From Deltaproteobacteria bacterium (GTDB lineage Bacteria; JAGRBM01; JAHCIT01), in contig JAHCIT010000002.1 in NCBI GenBank assembly GCA_026129095.1, positions 124,001-188,000 of the forward strand: a stretch of DNA of 64,000 nucleotides, given 5' to 3'. The first letter of the stretch is position 1; each line of letters begins with the position of its first letter. The notes below the pieces were generated by a model. That model was not told where the DNA came from. It made no database searches and saw only the letters and a program-made list of their open reading frames with translations. Made by a program: the position numbers and the translations under genes. This document shows, piece after piece, positions 17,745 through 26,382 of the stretch.

Positions 17745-19963
17745 GAGCCGGGCCTTTTCCGCCACCGCCAGCCGGTTGCAAGCAAAATCATCGCCAGAAA
17801 CAGCGGGCGCGTGTAGTCAGCGGATCCGCTGGCCACCGGTCCAGATGACCCCATCGAACAGCCGTTTTCACCCAGAATGTCGAAAAGGCCGATGCCAGCG
17901 TCGGGCATCCCCTCCCCCTGGCTAGCGGTCTCGGAAATGTTGCGTGCGCGATCCAGCGAGTACACGTCGAATGTGTACGTTACGAGGTTGGTCAGCCCGC
18001 CAACCTGGAAACTCGAAGCACCGGCCGCCACTTCGATAAACCGGGATTCCGGGATAAACTGGTTCGGGCGCTCCGCAATAACCGTCTCGCTGCCTCCATC
18101 CCGGGTGGTCACCCGCCGCTCGGGATCTTCCGGTTCCGGATAACCCGCCGCGAAGCTCTCGATCGTCGTCCCATCATCCCGTTCCTCCAGCGTCTTGCGG
18201 AACACGACCCGGTACTCGCCCACACCGGACGATACTCCCGTTTCATTGTCACGCGGATCCACGCCGGGCGTGATACTGACAATCAGCACCCGGTCTGCAC
18301 CGCCAACCGATCTGACTGCCGGCGGTCCCGGCCGGAGGGAATCAACCGGCAGCCGGACCAGACGGCGTCCGTAGTTCCCCAGCGAATCACGGGCCTCGGC
18401 CAGAACCTGCACGATTTCATTGGCCCCCGGCGGAATAATCCCCTTTGTAATGAGTTCATTTGTCGTGACATTGAATGCCGGACTGAGTCCGTTGGTGGCG
18501 CTGCTGGCAGCAAGAGTTTCAAACAGGAGCGTATCATCAATCCGGCCCTTGGCGCGCACATTGGACGTGCTCTCGTCGGAAGCGAGCGTAATCCGGGTAG
18601 TCAGCACCGCGAGTCCTTCGGGATCCTCCGTGTTTCCGGACAGGGCTGCCGGTACGGCGGAGCCGGACTCGAAATAGGGATTGCTGGTAAAAACCGATAC
18701 CAGGCTGGCGCCGCCTCCGGCGCTATAGTTCGGCACGAACAGGTAACCCGCATCAAACCCCAGCTGGAGCGGAATCCCCGCCGACGCGATGGCCGTGGGC
18801 ACTGACGCGGCGCCAGCAATGGCGTACTCGATATTGTTCCCGGTGGCCGGTGTCTCCGGCGTATCAATACGAAGCGAGCAGTCGGGTGGAGCCGTGGCAT
18901 CACTGGAATCGATCGCCAGCAGCCGGATCATCTGCACACCAGATGCTCCACCCCGTGCATTCAGCACCGCCAGATAGGGATCTCCCGACGTGGCCGGATC
19001 AATGAAGGCATGAGCCGCCACATTGGATGTGGTCGAACCGGTCAGGGGAATGCTGTTCTGGTTGATACCGTTGACAGCGCAAAGGGGATTGATAACCACG
19101 GGCGAACCTGAATCCCAAATGGAGTCCGTCGTATCCAGCGCGAGAACACGGTGATTCTCGTCGTCCACATAAAGCAGCACGTCATCTTCGGACGGATGCG
19201 GAATGACCGCCCGGCCACGGCCGAGCGAGCCGATCACCAGACCGGTCCGGTTTACCGTGGTACCGTTGTCGGAGAGCCGCGTGACGACTCCGTTCTCGCA
19301 TCCGACGTAAGTGAAATCTCCCTGCCGTGTCATCGACAAAGGAACCTGGAGATTTGCCGGCGTGGCCGTATTTCCGCATACCCGCACGTCACCGCTGCCG
19401 GTAACCGAACCTTGAGTAAAGGAAATCCGGACCGGAATGCTCAGGCTGACATCGATCTTCGATACCGTCCCTTCGTAGTTGAGCACCCATAAACGGTTGC
19501 CTTCCACCAGCATGGAGATGGGCCTGGGCGTGGATGTGCTGCCGAACCGCCCGGAAGGGCCGCCACTGATGGTGGAGTGGGACTTCGGCTTCCCGTTGTC
19601 TGTGTCCAGCTCCAGAACCGTGATGGTCTGGTTGCCGTGATTGGCGACATAGGCCCGGTTGCCGCTGATGGTAATGGCGACCGGATCATTGACGTTACCG
19701 ATGGACTCGGAAGTGGTGGAATCTTTCCATTCGAACGTATCGAAAACGTACAACGCGCCGGGAGTGCCACGAAATGCCGCCAGCAGCCACCGTGCACCGG
19801 GTATCTGGGCAAGCGCGAATGGCTGGACAAGGCCGGCGGGGCCCGACAGGAATATTTTCTCTTTATCCGGAGCGGCACCTGCCACCCCGGCGGCAATCAG
19901 GACCGTCGCAATGGCAACCTGGACAGCAGGACTGAACCGTATGAATAGTGGTGGCAAGCGCAT
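17741..19963 (-). CDS. Secreted beta-propeller protein with a CTERM-like C-terminal anchor
   Basis: A 740-residue extracytoplasmic protein. A signal peptide lies at about 1-31. From about 40 to 450 are repeated YVTN/NHL-like beta-propeller blades (e.g. ISGNRAYVANHGNQTITVLELD, in part). From about 550 to 680 is an FnIII-like region (YRVVFRKTLE, TYTFDVYSLDRARN). The end is a sorting-type tail: Gly/Ser linker with one Cys (ENGCSMGSSG), a hydrophobic helix (PLFLAMILLATGW) and a basic terminus (RWRKRPGS). This resembles MYXO-CTERM and related tails, handled by rhombosortase/myxosortase-like proteases in other bacteria; no such protease is in view. The start is the ATG with AGG five bases upstream. 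It is coupled to the barrel gene. Confidence 0.75.
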   Translation of the reverse strand: MRLPPLFIRFSPAVQVAIATVLIAAGVAGAAPDKEKIFLSGPAGLVQPFALAQIPGARWLLAAFRGTPGALYVFDTFEWKDSTTSESIGNVNDPVAITISGNRAYVANHGNQTITVLELDTDNGKPKSHSTISGGPSGRFGSTSTPRPISMLVEGNRLWVLNYEGTVSKIDVSLSIPVRISFTQGSVTGSGDVRVCGNTATPANLQVPLSMTRQGDFTYVGCENGVVTRLSDNGTTVNRTGLVIGSLGRGRAVIPHPSEDDVLLYVDDENHRVLALDTTDSIWDSGSPVVINPLCAVNGINQNSIPLTGSTTSNVAAHAFIDPATSGDPYLAVLNARGGASGVQMIRLLAIDSSDATAPPDCSLRIDTPETPATGNNIEYAIAGAASVPTAIASAGIPLQLGFDAGYLFVPNYSAGGGASLVSVFTSNPYFESGSAVPAALSGNTEDPEGLAVLTTRITLASDESTSNVRAKGRIDDTLLFETLAASSATNGLSPAFNVTTNELITKGIIPPGANEIVQVLAEARDSLGNYGRRLVRLPVDSLRPGPPAVRSVGGADRVLIVSITPGVDPRDNETGVSSGVGEYRVVFRKTLEERDDGTTIESFAAGYPEPEDPERRVTTRDGGSETVIAERPNQFIPESRFIEVAAGASSFQVGGLTNLVTYTFDVYSLDRARNISETASQGEGMPDAGIGLFDILGENGCSMGSSGPVASGSADYTRPLFLAMILLATGWRWRKRPGS

Positions 19964-20113
19964 CAAACCTAGCGGCATCCGGAAAGGTTTCAAATAGCAC
20001 CGGACGGCTTTAACCGCTTTTCATCCAGAGTTCACGGCCAGTTCAGTGCGAACCGGCCATCAAGGGGAGGTTCTCTGGTTATTCCGAGTTCCCTTCGTTT
20101 TCCTCCTCCAAAC

Positions 20114-20147
20114 GGTTCCCCCGCTCCCCAAGGGGAGCGGGGGAACC
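20114..20147. terminator. 34-bp perfect palindromic hairpin, possible terminator
   Basis: GGTTCCCCCGCTCCCC, two bases, and its exact complement form a very stable stem just downstream of the siroheme gene (minus) and upstream of the propeller start. It has no long T-run (GTTTGG follows on the minus strand), so it may be a terminator, an RNA-stabilising element or a protein site. Confidence 0.5.
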
Positions 20148-20155
20148 TCTTTGGG

Positions 20156-20818
20156 CTAGCAGAGTCCCTTCAGGAGCCTGTCAACCGGAGCCGATGGCCC
20201 CAGCGCTGACCTGAGAATCCTTGCCGCCCCAGTCCGGCGGCGGCCAATCACTTCCTTTTCCAGACGCCGCGATACCAATGCCCGGAACGCAGCCGCGTTC
20301 TGCTCCTGCGCCAAACCCCGCCCGAGTTGCCACCGGCGGACCCGTTCAAGGAGCCTTACATACCGTTCAAATCCCTCGGGAAGAAGCTGCTCTATCTCCA
20401 CACGGATGCGCCGGGCGAGTGCCGGCGAGGCGCCCCCGGTCGAGAAGGCGATCTGGACCGGTCCGCGGACGACCGATGACGGGACGTGAAATGCGCTCGT
20501 TTCCGGATGCGTGGCGCTTTGTGCGGGGATGTTCCGCCGGGTTGCGGATTCCAGGATGACAGCATTCACGGCCAGATCGTCCGTGCAGGCGAAGGCAAGC
20601 CTGGTTCCGGCGAGATCAGCCGGACGGAAGCGCCTCTTGCGCCAGACGATCTTTCCACTCGTGGCCAGGGCCCGGAGCGGAACCGAAGCTTCCGGAGCGA
20701 CCAGCCGGACGTTAGCACCAGCCCTGACCAGCAGCCTCACCTTGCGGAGCGCTACCGGACCGCCGCCAGCGACCATTACCGGCCAGCCGTCAATCTGGAG
20801 AAAAACAGGATATAACAA
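20156..20818 (-). CDS. Precorrin-2 dehydrogenase / sirohydrochlorin ferrochelatase family protein (siroheme synthase N-domain type)
   Basis: NAD-dependent enzyme oxidising precorrin-2 to sirohydrochlorin in siroheme synthesis; relatives such as Met8 also insert iron. The Rossmann motif VMVAGGGPVALRKVRLLVRAG lies at about residues 14-34 in part. It is followed by FACTDDLAVNAVI and the catalytic-region FSTGGASPALARRIR. No methyltransferase domain is fused, so uroporphyrinogen methylation must be encoded elsewhere. No ATG lies near the conserved start. I chose TTG directly before LYPVFLQIDGW, which is how the family begins; a GTG 44 codons upstream is an alternative but adds a non-conserved leader. 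Confidence 0.85.
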   Translation of the reverse strand: MLYPVFLQIDGWPVMVAGGGPVALRKVRLLVRAGANVRLVAPEASVPLRALATSGKIVWRKRRFRPADLAGTRLAFACTDDLAVNAVILESATRRNIPAQSATHPETSAFHVPSSVVRGPVQIAFSTGGASPALARRIRVEIEQLLPEGFERYVRLLERVRRWQLGRGLAQEQNAAAFRALVSRRLEKEVIGRRRTGAARILRSALGPSAPVDRLLKGLC

Positions 20819-21139
20819 GCACTGTTCCCGTCCGGGTGTATTTGCAGTTCTTCCGGAACCGCCCAGCGGTACCGTCCCGCCTCTAACGGTCAATCTCCGT
20901 TGACACCTATTAAATAGTTCCCGGTTCACAACCAACGGGGCTTCCGTCACACAGGAAGCCTAAATCATGGAAAACAGGTAATAAAACCCATGTGACGAAC
21001 CACACACGGATGCGCTTCCGTGTTGGCACAGCGGGTGCAACCTGCAATTGAAGCTTCACATCGCCCGGCAACGCAGCGTGACCGAGATTACAGGATGCCG
21101 GGAAATGGCTGAAGACTTACCGAACGGGAGATTGCCATC
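20819..21139. other. Non-coding stretch between siroheme gene and small ORF, with two hairpins
   Basis: About 320 bp without a recognised gene, if the TTG start of the siroheme gene is right. It holds two exact hairpins: GGCTTCC-N8-GGAAGCC (20939-20960) and ACACGGA-N6-TCCGTGT (21004-21023). I found no clear promoter pair and no riboswitch signature. It should contain the promoters of the two divergent genes. Confidence 0.4.
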
Positions 21140-21358
21140 ATGTCTACTGCAACGCTGGCGCTCAACGAACCACTCCGGCTGGCCGCCATGGCCGTGCTTA
21201 CCGGACGCGACAACCAGCATACACACCGCGTCATACGCGAGGCACGCCCCGCCGTGGAGAATCTCCGGACGAGGGATCCCGCAACCTATCAACTGGTCAA
21301 GAAAGCAATCATCGAGATGATCAAGCGGGGCGTGAAGCCGAAACGGCCCCGCTCCTGA
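21140..21358 (+). CDS. Small protein of unknown function (72 residues)
   Basis: A short basic protein, probably helical (RLAAMAVLTGRD, LVKKAIIEMIKRG), ending KPKRPRS. It has no signal peptide or membrane segment and I recognise no family. Support for coding: a CGGGAG ribosome site before the ATG, codon use like its neighbours, and a strong intrinsic terminator about 40 bp after the stop on the same strand. It stands alone between divergent and convergent neighbours. Confidence 0.6.
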   Translation: MSTATLALNEPLRLAAMAVLTGRDNQHTHRVIREARPAVENLRTRDPATYQLVKKAIIEMIKRGVKPKRPRS

Positions 21359-21397
21359 ACGGATACCGGTTCCTTCCTCGTTCCTCTTCTCTCGCCC

Positions 21398-21442
21398 CCG
21401 CCGGCCGTATCCCGTCAAGACGGGTGCGGCCGGCGGCCTTTT
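21398..21442 (+). terminator. Strong intrinsic terminator after the small ORF
   Basis: An exact 10-bp stem CCGCCGGCCG/CGGCCGGCGG encloses a second exact hairpin (CCCGTC/GACGGG) and is followed by CCTTTTC. It ends at the stop codon of the convergent acyltransferase gene and may limit read-through in both directions. Confidence 0.8.
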
Positions 21443-22335
21443 CAGGCCGCGAGCACGTTCTGCACGGTTTCGGCGGCAGCAGCGAGGAACCGGTCGGCCC
21501 GGCGTGTGATGAGCCGCCGGAACTTTTTCTGCCGGATTTCACGGATACGCAGGCCATAGGCGATCAGTTTTTCTGTCTCGCCTTTGACCTCGGCATGGAG
21601 CCTGCGGACGATCTCCGGGTCATCGGCTGCCTCGGGACCGTAACCCAGGTAAATCGGCCAGCCGATGTGATAGGTGAGCTGTCTGGGTATCGGCAGCCCC
21701 CCGATACCGGCATATAACGGCATCACGTATTTTTCGTTGCCGTACCGCTTGGTGATATAGCGGCCAAGCGGCGTCTTCAGCATCTGTTCGTGGTCGGCAA
21801 TCTGCCAGAACAGGTCATCAATACCGATGCAGGCAACCGGGATGATGGGTTTGCCGGCACGGAGCGCTACCTTGATAAATCCGTAGTGGCCGTCCCAGCG
21901 AAGCTGGTACTTTTCCTTCGTGCTGCGGATCGTCTCCTTTGCGCCGCCCGGATAGACCAGCACGAGCTTGTCCTTCTGGAGCATCCGGATCGCCTGCTGA
22001 GGCTCGCCTTCCAGAACCCCCATCATGGCTGCGCCAAACCGGTAACCCGGCGTCTGGAAAATCACGCGGTCAGCCAGCGCACGCACGAAACGGTGCTTCT
22101 GCTCCCAGATCGCCTTGACCAGAAACGGTGCGTCCATCCCGAACGGGCCGTGGTTTCCCACCATCAGGGCGCCGGTATGCTCCGGCAGGTTGTCAGCCCC
22201 TTCGAGCTTCACCCGCAGATAGCGCGCCATGGGCTCCAGATTCCTGAGCGACCGGCGGAAATCGTCCATGTCGATCTTCTCGACGAAACCGTGCTGCTTG
22301 CCGTAGAGCTGGGGAAATACCTGTTCGAGCCTCAT
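21442..22335 (-). CDS. Lysophospholipid acyltransferase family protein
   Basis: Predicted membrane-associated acyltransferase of the PlsC superfamily, transferring an acyl chain to a glycerolipid or related alcohol. The active-site motif reads GNHGPFGMDAP at 60-70 (His62, Asp68). Its H-x5-D spacing differs from the usual H-x4-D and suggests a divergent branch. The second block LVYPGGAKETIRSTKEK (about 155-171) corresponds to the phosphate-binding motif, and IPVACIGIDD lies further on. I started at the ATG with GGAGG four bases upstream; the open frame extends another 89 codons without family support. A 265-bp gap separates it from the divergent GST gene. Confidence 0.88.
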   Translation of the reverse strand: MRLEQVFPQLYGKQHGFVEKIDMDDFRRSLRNLEPMARYLRVKLEGADNLPEHTGALMVGNHGPFGMDAPFLVKAIWEQKHRFVRALADRVIFQTPGYRFGAAMMGVLEGEPQQAIRMLQKDKLVLVYPGGAKETIRSTKEKYQLRWDGHYGFIKVALRAGKPIIPVACIGIDDLFWQIADHEQMLKTPLGRYITKRYGNEKYVMPLYAGIGGLPIPRQLTYHIGWPIYLGYGPEAADDPEIVRRLHAEVKGETEKLIAYGLRIREIRQKKFRRLITRRADRFLAAAAETVQNVLAA

Positions 22336-22600
22336 GATGCCTCCTTCGGTCCGAAGTGAAGCTCCTGGCGCTGGATGGGAATTGCGCGTAGGGCTTTGAG
22401 TTGTCCAAGAGACGCTGCCAACTGCCGGTCCCGTCCCCCTTGCCGGGAGTCCGGGCCAAATGGCGGCTAACACCACGTCCGGGCGTATTGTGCCCATTCC
22501 GGAAGGTCGTTGCAACGATTTTCGACCAAAACAGGCTGTTTGAATGCAGGTGACAGCTATATGCTTAACTAGCCCCCGGCGGAAGGAGCCAAAAGAGATC

Positions 22601-23599
22601 ATGGCAGAGAGCTACAGGATTTTCGGCGTCGAGATGTCGCCCTATTCGGTCAAGGTGAGATCCTACTTCCGGTACAAGGGGATTCCGCACGAATGGGTCG
22701 TCCGGGGCATAAAGGAGATGCCCGAATTCCAGAAATACGCGAAACTGCCGCTGGTTCCGCTGGTCGTCTCCGGCACCGGAGAGGCCATGCAGGATTCAAC
22801 ACCGATCATCGAGACATTCGAGAAGAAATACCCAGACCCGTCCATCACGCCGTCCGACCCCACTCTCGCATTCCTGTCGGCGCTTATCGAGGAATATGCC
22901 GACGAATGGGGCAACAAGCCGATGTTCCATTACCGCTGGACCTACGAAGCAGACCAGAAATCCGGGGCGGAGCGGATCTTTCTTGAAAACATGCCCGGTG
23001 CAGCGGGAGCGGCCCTCGACCAGGGGCGGCAGATGATCATGCAGCGGATGGTTCCACGGCTGAAGTTCGTGGGCTCCAACCCGGTCACGCTGCCGATGAT
23101 CGAGGACTCTTTCAAGCGGACCTGCCGGATACTCGAACGGCATCTTTCCGGGCGCGACTTCCTGATGGGCGGACGGCCGGTGATGGCGGACTTCGGTCTC
23201 TATGCACAGATCTATGAATGCTCCACCGATCCCACGCCGGGAGTGTGGATGAAGGCAAACGCTCCCCAGACCCTTGCCTGGATCCAGCGCATGCTCAGCC
23301 CCAGGGCGACGGGAGAACTGGAAACGCCAAAAGCGCTGGAACCCACACTGGAGCCCCTGCTCCGGGAAGAAATCGGAGCACTGTTCCTGCCCTGGTCAGC
23401 GGCCAATGCGAAGGCCGTCGCAGCAGGCAGCAAGGAGTTTTCGATGGAGCTGGCCGGAAAGCCCTGGGTTCAGGAGCCCCAGAAATACGCCGCCAAATCG
23501 CTCGGCGTCATCCGGCAAAAGTACCAGATGACCGCCGGAAAGGATCTGCTCGACCCCCTGCTTGAACGGACAGGATGCCTCCCGTGGCTGAAGGGCTGA
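22601..23599 (+). CDS. Glutathione S-transferase family protein, long form
   Basis: Predicted cytoplasmic thiol transferase. The N-terminal thioredoxin-like GST domain (about 3-80) has VEMSPYSVKVRSYFRYKGIPHEW and the gamma-glutamyl-binding QDSTPIIETFE motif. The helical C-terminal domain (about 95-230) contains DFLMGGRPVMADFGLYAQIYE. An extra region of about 100 residues follows, making the protein 332 long against the usual 200-230. The active residue could be Ser or Tyr in SPYS. I started at MAESYRIF, behind a GGAAGGAG context. The next gene, three bases downstream, is a second GST, so they form a tandem operon. Confidence 0.88.
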   Translation: MAESYRIFGVEMSPYSVKVRSYFRYKGIPHEWVVRGIKEMPEFQKYAKLPLVPLVVSGTGEAMQDSTPIIETFEKKYPDPSITPSDPTLAFLSALIEEYADEWGNKPMFHYRWTYEADQKSGAERIFLENMPGAAGAALDQGRQMIMQRMVPRLKFVGSNPVTLPMIEDSFKRTCRILERHLSGRDFLMGGRPVMADFGLYAQIYECSTDPTPGVWMKANAPQTLAWIQRMLSPRATGELETPKALEPTLEPLLREEIGALFLPWSAANAKAVAAGSKEFSMELAGKPWVQEPQKYAAKSLGVIRQKYQMTAGKDLLDPLLERTGCLPWLKG

Positions 23600-23602
23600 T
23601 CG

Positions 23603-24292
23603 ATGCCGGATGTCACCTACTACGGACACTGGATATGCCCGTTCGCCAAGCGGGTGAAGTTCGTGCTGGCGAACCGGGGAATAGAGCACGATGAGATCAT
23701 CGTCCCGCCGCAGGCGGTCCGTCCAAAGGGAATGACCCTGCCGCCGGAGTTTCTGCAGTGGAGCCCCAGGCGCGAAATCCCCATGATCCGGTACAAGGGC
23801 CATTACCTGACGGACTCCATTCCGATCATGGAGTTTCTGGAACGCGAGATCGCGGAAAACCCCATGCTGCCCGCCGACCCAGTGGCGCGTGCGGCCGTGA
23901 TGGAACGCGTACGGTGGCTCGATCTTAATCTCATGCTGTCGGCGGTGCGTGTCTATTACGGAATTACTCCGGAAGGGATCGCCACCGGATCGAGGGATCT
24001 GGCCGCCGCCTTCGCGCAGATGGAAACGTGGCTCACCGGACAGAAATGGCTCTGCGGCAGCGAGCCCACACTGGCGGAAGCCATCGCCATCCCCATTTAC
24101 GTCCGTCTGAATGGCCTGCGCCGGCTGGGGTTCAGCTGGGACGGTCCTGGCCCCGAACTGGCACGTCACATACGGCAGTGCGAAATGCTTCGGGGCTGGA
24201 CTGCCGTTGCGTGGACGGGGGAGCAAGAAGATGAATTCACCGGCAGATTCCTCAAATACCGGGAGATCAAGAACCGCCCTCCGGCTGTATAG
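23603..24292 (+). CDS. Glutathione S-transferase family protein with Cys-type active site
   Basis: Second member of the tandem GST pair, 229 residues. The N-terminal domain (about 1-85) has the motif WICPFAKRVKFVLANRGIEH, where Cys12 sits at the position of the catalytic cysteine of omega-like GSTs. The glutathione-binding LTDSIPIMEFLE motif follows. The helical C-terminal domain includes KWLCGSEPTLAEAIAIPIYV. The partner upstream has Ser/Tyr instead, so the two probably differ in chemistry, conjugation versus thiol transfer. The start lies three bases after the upstream stop. Confidence 0.88.
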   Translation: MPDVTYYGHWICPFAKRVKFVLANRGIEHDEIIVPPQAVRPKGMTLPPEFLQWSPRREIPMIRYKGHYLTDSIPIMEFLEREIAENPMLPADPVARAAVMERVRWLDLNLMLSAVRVYYGITPEGIATGSRDLAAAFAQMETWLTGQKWLCGSEPTLAEAIAIPIYVRLNGLRRLGFSWDGPGPELARHIRQCEMLRGWTAVAWTGEQEDEFTGRFLKYREIKNRPPAV

Positions 24293-24334
24293 CCCCTCGC
24301 CCGGCCGAACCCCATCAATCATACTCCCGGTGCA

Positions 24335-24949
24335 ATGGACGATTCCCTGGCGAAACATCAGAAGACCGAGGGTGTGATCGAACTCCGTCTACATGACGTG
24401 AACCAGCTCTTCAATTCGATGGATCCGTCGCCGTTCACCGACAAGGATCTCGACGACAAAGCCGAGGCGTTCATTGTCGAATGGGCCGAGGATTTCCCCT
24501 CCGACATGCCCCTGCGCCTGCTTGTCCATATTGAACGGCCGGTGACAGATCTCTCCGCGCCGGGACAGACTGCCGAGGCGATCCACCGGTATTTCAGCTA
24601 CCGGGTGGAACGGAACCGCCGCAAGCTGCGCCAGTTCCTGAAGCAGGGCCGGCTGAGCCTGCTCGTGGGGCTGTCATTTCTCGTGGGGTGCCTGCTCGCC
24701 TCTGACCTGATCCAGCACACCTGGCATGGCACGGCGGCGACCATTTTCGCCGAGAGCCTCACCATCGGCGGCTGGGTGGCCATGTGGCGGCCACTGGAGA
24801 TTTTCCTTTACGACTGGTGGCCCATCCGCCGGACCGGAAAGGTGTACCAGAAACTGAGCGAGATGGACGTGCAGATACAGATTCACACCGATCTCGAAAT
24901 CCCCAGCCCCGCCGTCGTGGCCCAGGTAACGGCAGCCCGGAGCGGCTGA
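24335..24949 (+). CDS. Two-segment membrane protein of unknown function
   Basis: A 204-residue protein. A soluble N-terminal domain (about 1-95, acidic first half, with MPLRLLVHIERPV) is followed by two membrane segments at about 107-124 (LSLLVGLSFLVGCLLASDLI) and 137-158 (ESLTIGGWVAMWRPLEIFLYDWW, in part). A C-terminal cytoplasmic tail ends it. Similar layouts occur in uncharacterised bacterial proteins but I cannot name a family. It is 42 bases downstream of the GST pair and may be in the same operon. It is convergent with the next small membrane protein (3-bp gap). Confidence 0.65.
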   Translation: MDDSLAKHQKTEGVIELRLHDVNQLFNSMDPSPFTDKDLDDKAEAFIVEWAEDFPSDMPLRLLVHIERPVTDLSAPGQTAEAIHRYFSYRVERNRRKLRQFLKQGRLSLLVGLSFLVGCLLASDLIQHTWHGTAATIFAESLTIGGWVAMWRPLEIFLYDWWPIRRTGKVYQKLSEMDVQIQIHTDLEIPSPAVVAQVTAARSG

Positions 24950-24952
24950 CAA

Positions 24953-25372
24953 TCAGCCCGGCGGGGGGCCTGTCCGGCGGCTGTCCTTCCAGTTCATCCA
25001 GAGAATGAACCCGGCCACGGAAGCAACAAGCAGTGCCACTACCGGTGCGGGCAGGTCGGCACTGGAATCATAGAAGCGCGACTGGCGATAGTGGACCATC
25101 CAGTAATCCCACCGGAACAGGATGACGGCAATGTTCAGCGAACCCAGAACAACTGTCTCGATCCGGATAATTTCGTGAAGCCGCTCCGGCTGGCGGCGAT
25201 GAGCGGTAATACCACTCATGAACACCCCATACGCGGCAATTCCCACCACAACCGCCGTCAGCCAGTCACCGGACATGAAGCAAAGCGGAAAAATCCATAT
25301 TACCGCGCCAAGCGTGCCACCAAGCGCTCCAATGATCTGGCTCCGTCCAGGAGGTGGGTAAGCCTTCGTCAT
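24953..25372 (-). CDS. Small four-helix membrane protein, unknown function
   Basis: A 139-residue hydrophobic protein with four likely membrane segments at about 10-31, 36-54, 68-88 and 105-126, separated by short basic loops (HRRQPERLHEI). I started at MTKAYPPPG because the open frame upstream (39 more codons) overlaps the divergent enzyme's promoter region and shows no signal or motif. No family is recognised. It is divergent from the nitronate monooxygenase-like gene. Confidence 0.6.
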   Translation of the reverse strand: MTKAYPPPGRSQIIGALGGTLGAVIWIFPLCFMSGDWLTAVVVGIAAYGVFMSGITAHRRQPERLHEIIRIETVVLGSLNIAVILFRWDYWMVHYRQSRFYDSSADLPAPVVALLVASVAGFILWMNWKDSRRTGPPPG

Positions 25373-25488
25373 GGGTTTCAGTTTATCACAGTTCCACTCC
25401 GGACACTGGCCAGTTAGCGGCACCGTGCTACTGTCCCGGCGGCCCGGAGCCTCGAAGACACATGGAAGGCCCGGGACCGGAGGCTCCA

Positions 25489-26382
25489 ATGAAAGTTGAA
25501 ACCGAAATCACACGAATGCTTGGAATGCAGGTTCCGATCATTGGTGCGCCGATGTTTCTTGTTTCGCGTGTGGAGCTGGTCGCCGCCGTGACCAACGCCG
25601 GCGGGCTTGGAGCCTTCCCGAGCCTCAACTACCGGACGCACGAGGAGTTCCGGCAGGCCCTTTCCGAGATCAAGGCAAAGGTCGGCAACAAGCCGTTCGG
25701 CGTGAACCTGATCGTGAAGGGGATGGGGCCACTGGAAAATCCGCGGCTGTTCCAGGACATGGACGCCTGTATCGAGGAAAAAGTCGCGCTCATCATCACA
25801 AGCCTCGGCAACCCGGCCCAGGTCGTGGAAAAGGCCCGGAAGGTGGGAACGCGGGTCTTTTGCGATGTGATCAATCTCAAGCACGCCATGAAGGTAAAGG
25901 ACGCGGGAGCTGACGCACTGATTGCGGTCACCGCCGGTGCCGGCGGCCACGCGGGGGCGATTTCGCCACTGGTGCTGGTGCCCTACCTCAGGGAGAAAAC
26001 CGGTCTTCCCGTCGTCGCTGCGGGTGGTATTGCGACCGGCGCGCAGATCGCCGCCGCACTGGCCCTCGGAGCCGGAGCGGCTTACGTCGGAACGCGCTTC
26101 ATTGCCACTCCCGAATCCGATGCCCCACAGGAGTTCAAGGAGATGATCATCGCCTGCGGTCCGGATGACATTATCTATTCCAACAAGGTCAGCGGCGTCT
26201 GGGGAAACTTTCTCAAGCCCTCATACGACGCGAACTTCGGCAAGGGAAACGCCTGGAAAGATGTCTGGTCCGCAGGGCAGAACGTGGGCCTCATCGACGA
26301 CATCAGCCCGGCAGGCGAGGTTGTAAGCCGAATGATGCGCGAATACGCCGCTGCAGTAAAACAGGTTCCGCTTCCTACCTGA
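25489..26382 (+). CDS. Nitronate monooxygenase / FabK-like FMN enzyme
   Basis: TIM-barrel flavoprotein of the 2-nitropropane dioxygenase/FabK superfamily. Members oxidise alkyl nitronates or reduce enoyl-ACP; the sequence alone does not separate these. Marks of the family are IIGAPMFLVSRVELVAAVTNAGGLGAFPS at the start (in part), FGVNLIVKG, the GAGGHAG loop (about 148-154) and the FMN phosphate site VVAAGGIATGAQIAAALALGA followed by VGTRFIATPES. Length 297 is short of typical FabK (about 320) but complete. GGAGG five bases before the ATG fixes the start. The 3' end overlaps the convergent epimerase gene by eight bases. Confidence 0.88.
   Translation: MKVETEITRMLGMQVPIIGAPMFLVSRVELVAAVTNAGGLGAFPSLNYRTHEEFRQALSEIKAKVGNKPFGVNLIVKGMGPLENPRLFQDMDACIEEKVALIITSLGNPAQVVEKARKVGTRVFCDVINLKHAMKVKDAGADALIAVTAGAGGHAGAISPLVLVPYLREKTGLPVVAAGGIATGAQIAAALALGAGAAYVGTRFIATPESDAPQEFKEMIIACGPDDIIYSNKVSGVWGNFLKPSYDANFGKGNAWKDVWSAGQNVGLIDDISPAGEVVSRMMREYAAAVKQVPLPT

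Noticed and set aside
20819-21139. Cobalamin or other riboswitch upstream of the siroheme gene
   Set aside because: Hairpins are present but none of the conserved riboswitch boxes could be recognised.
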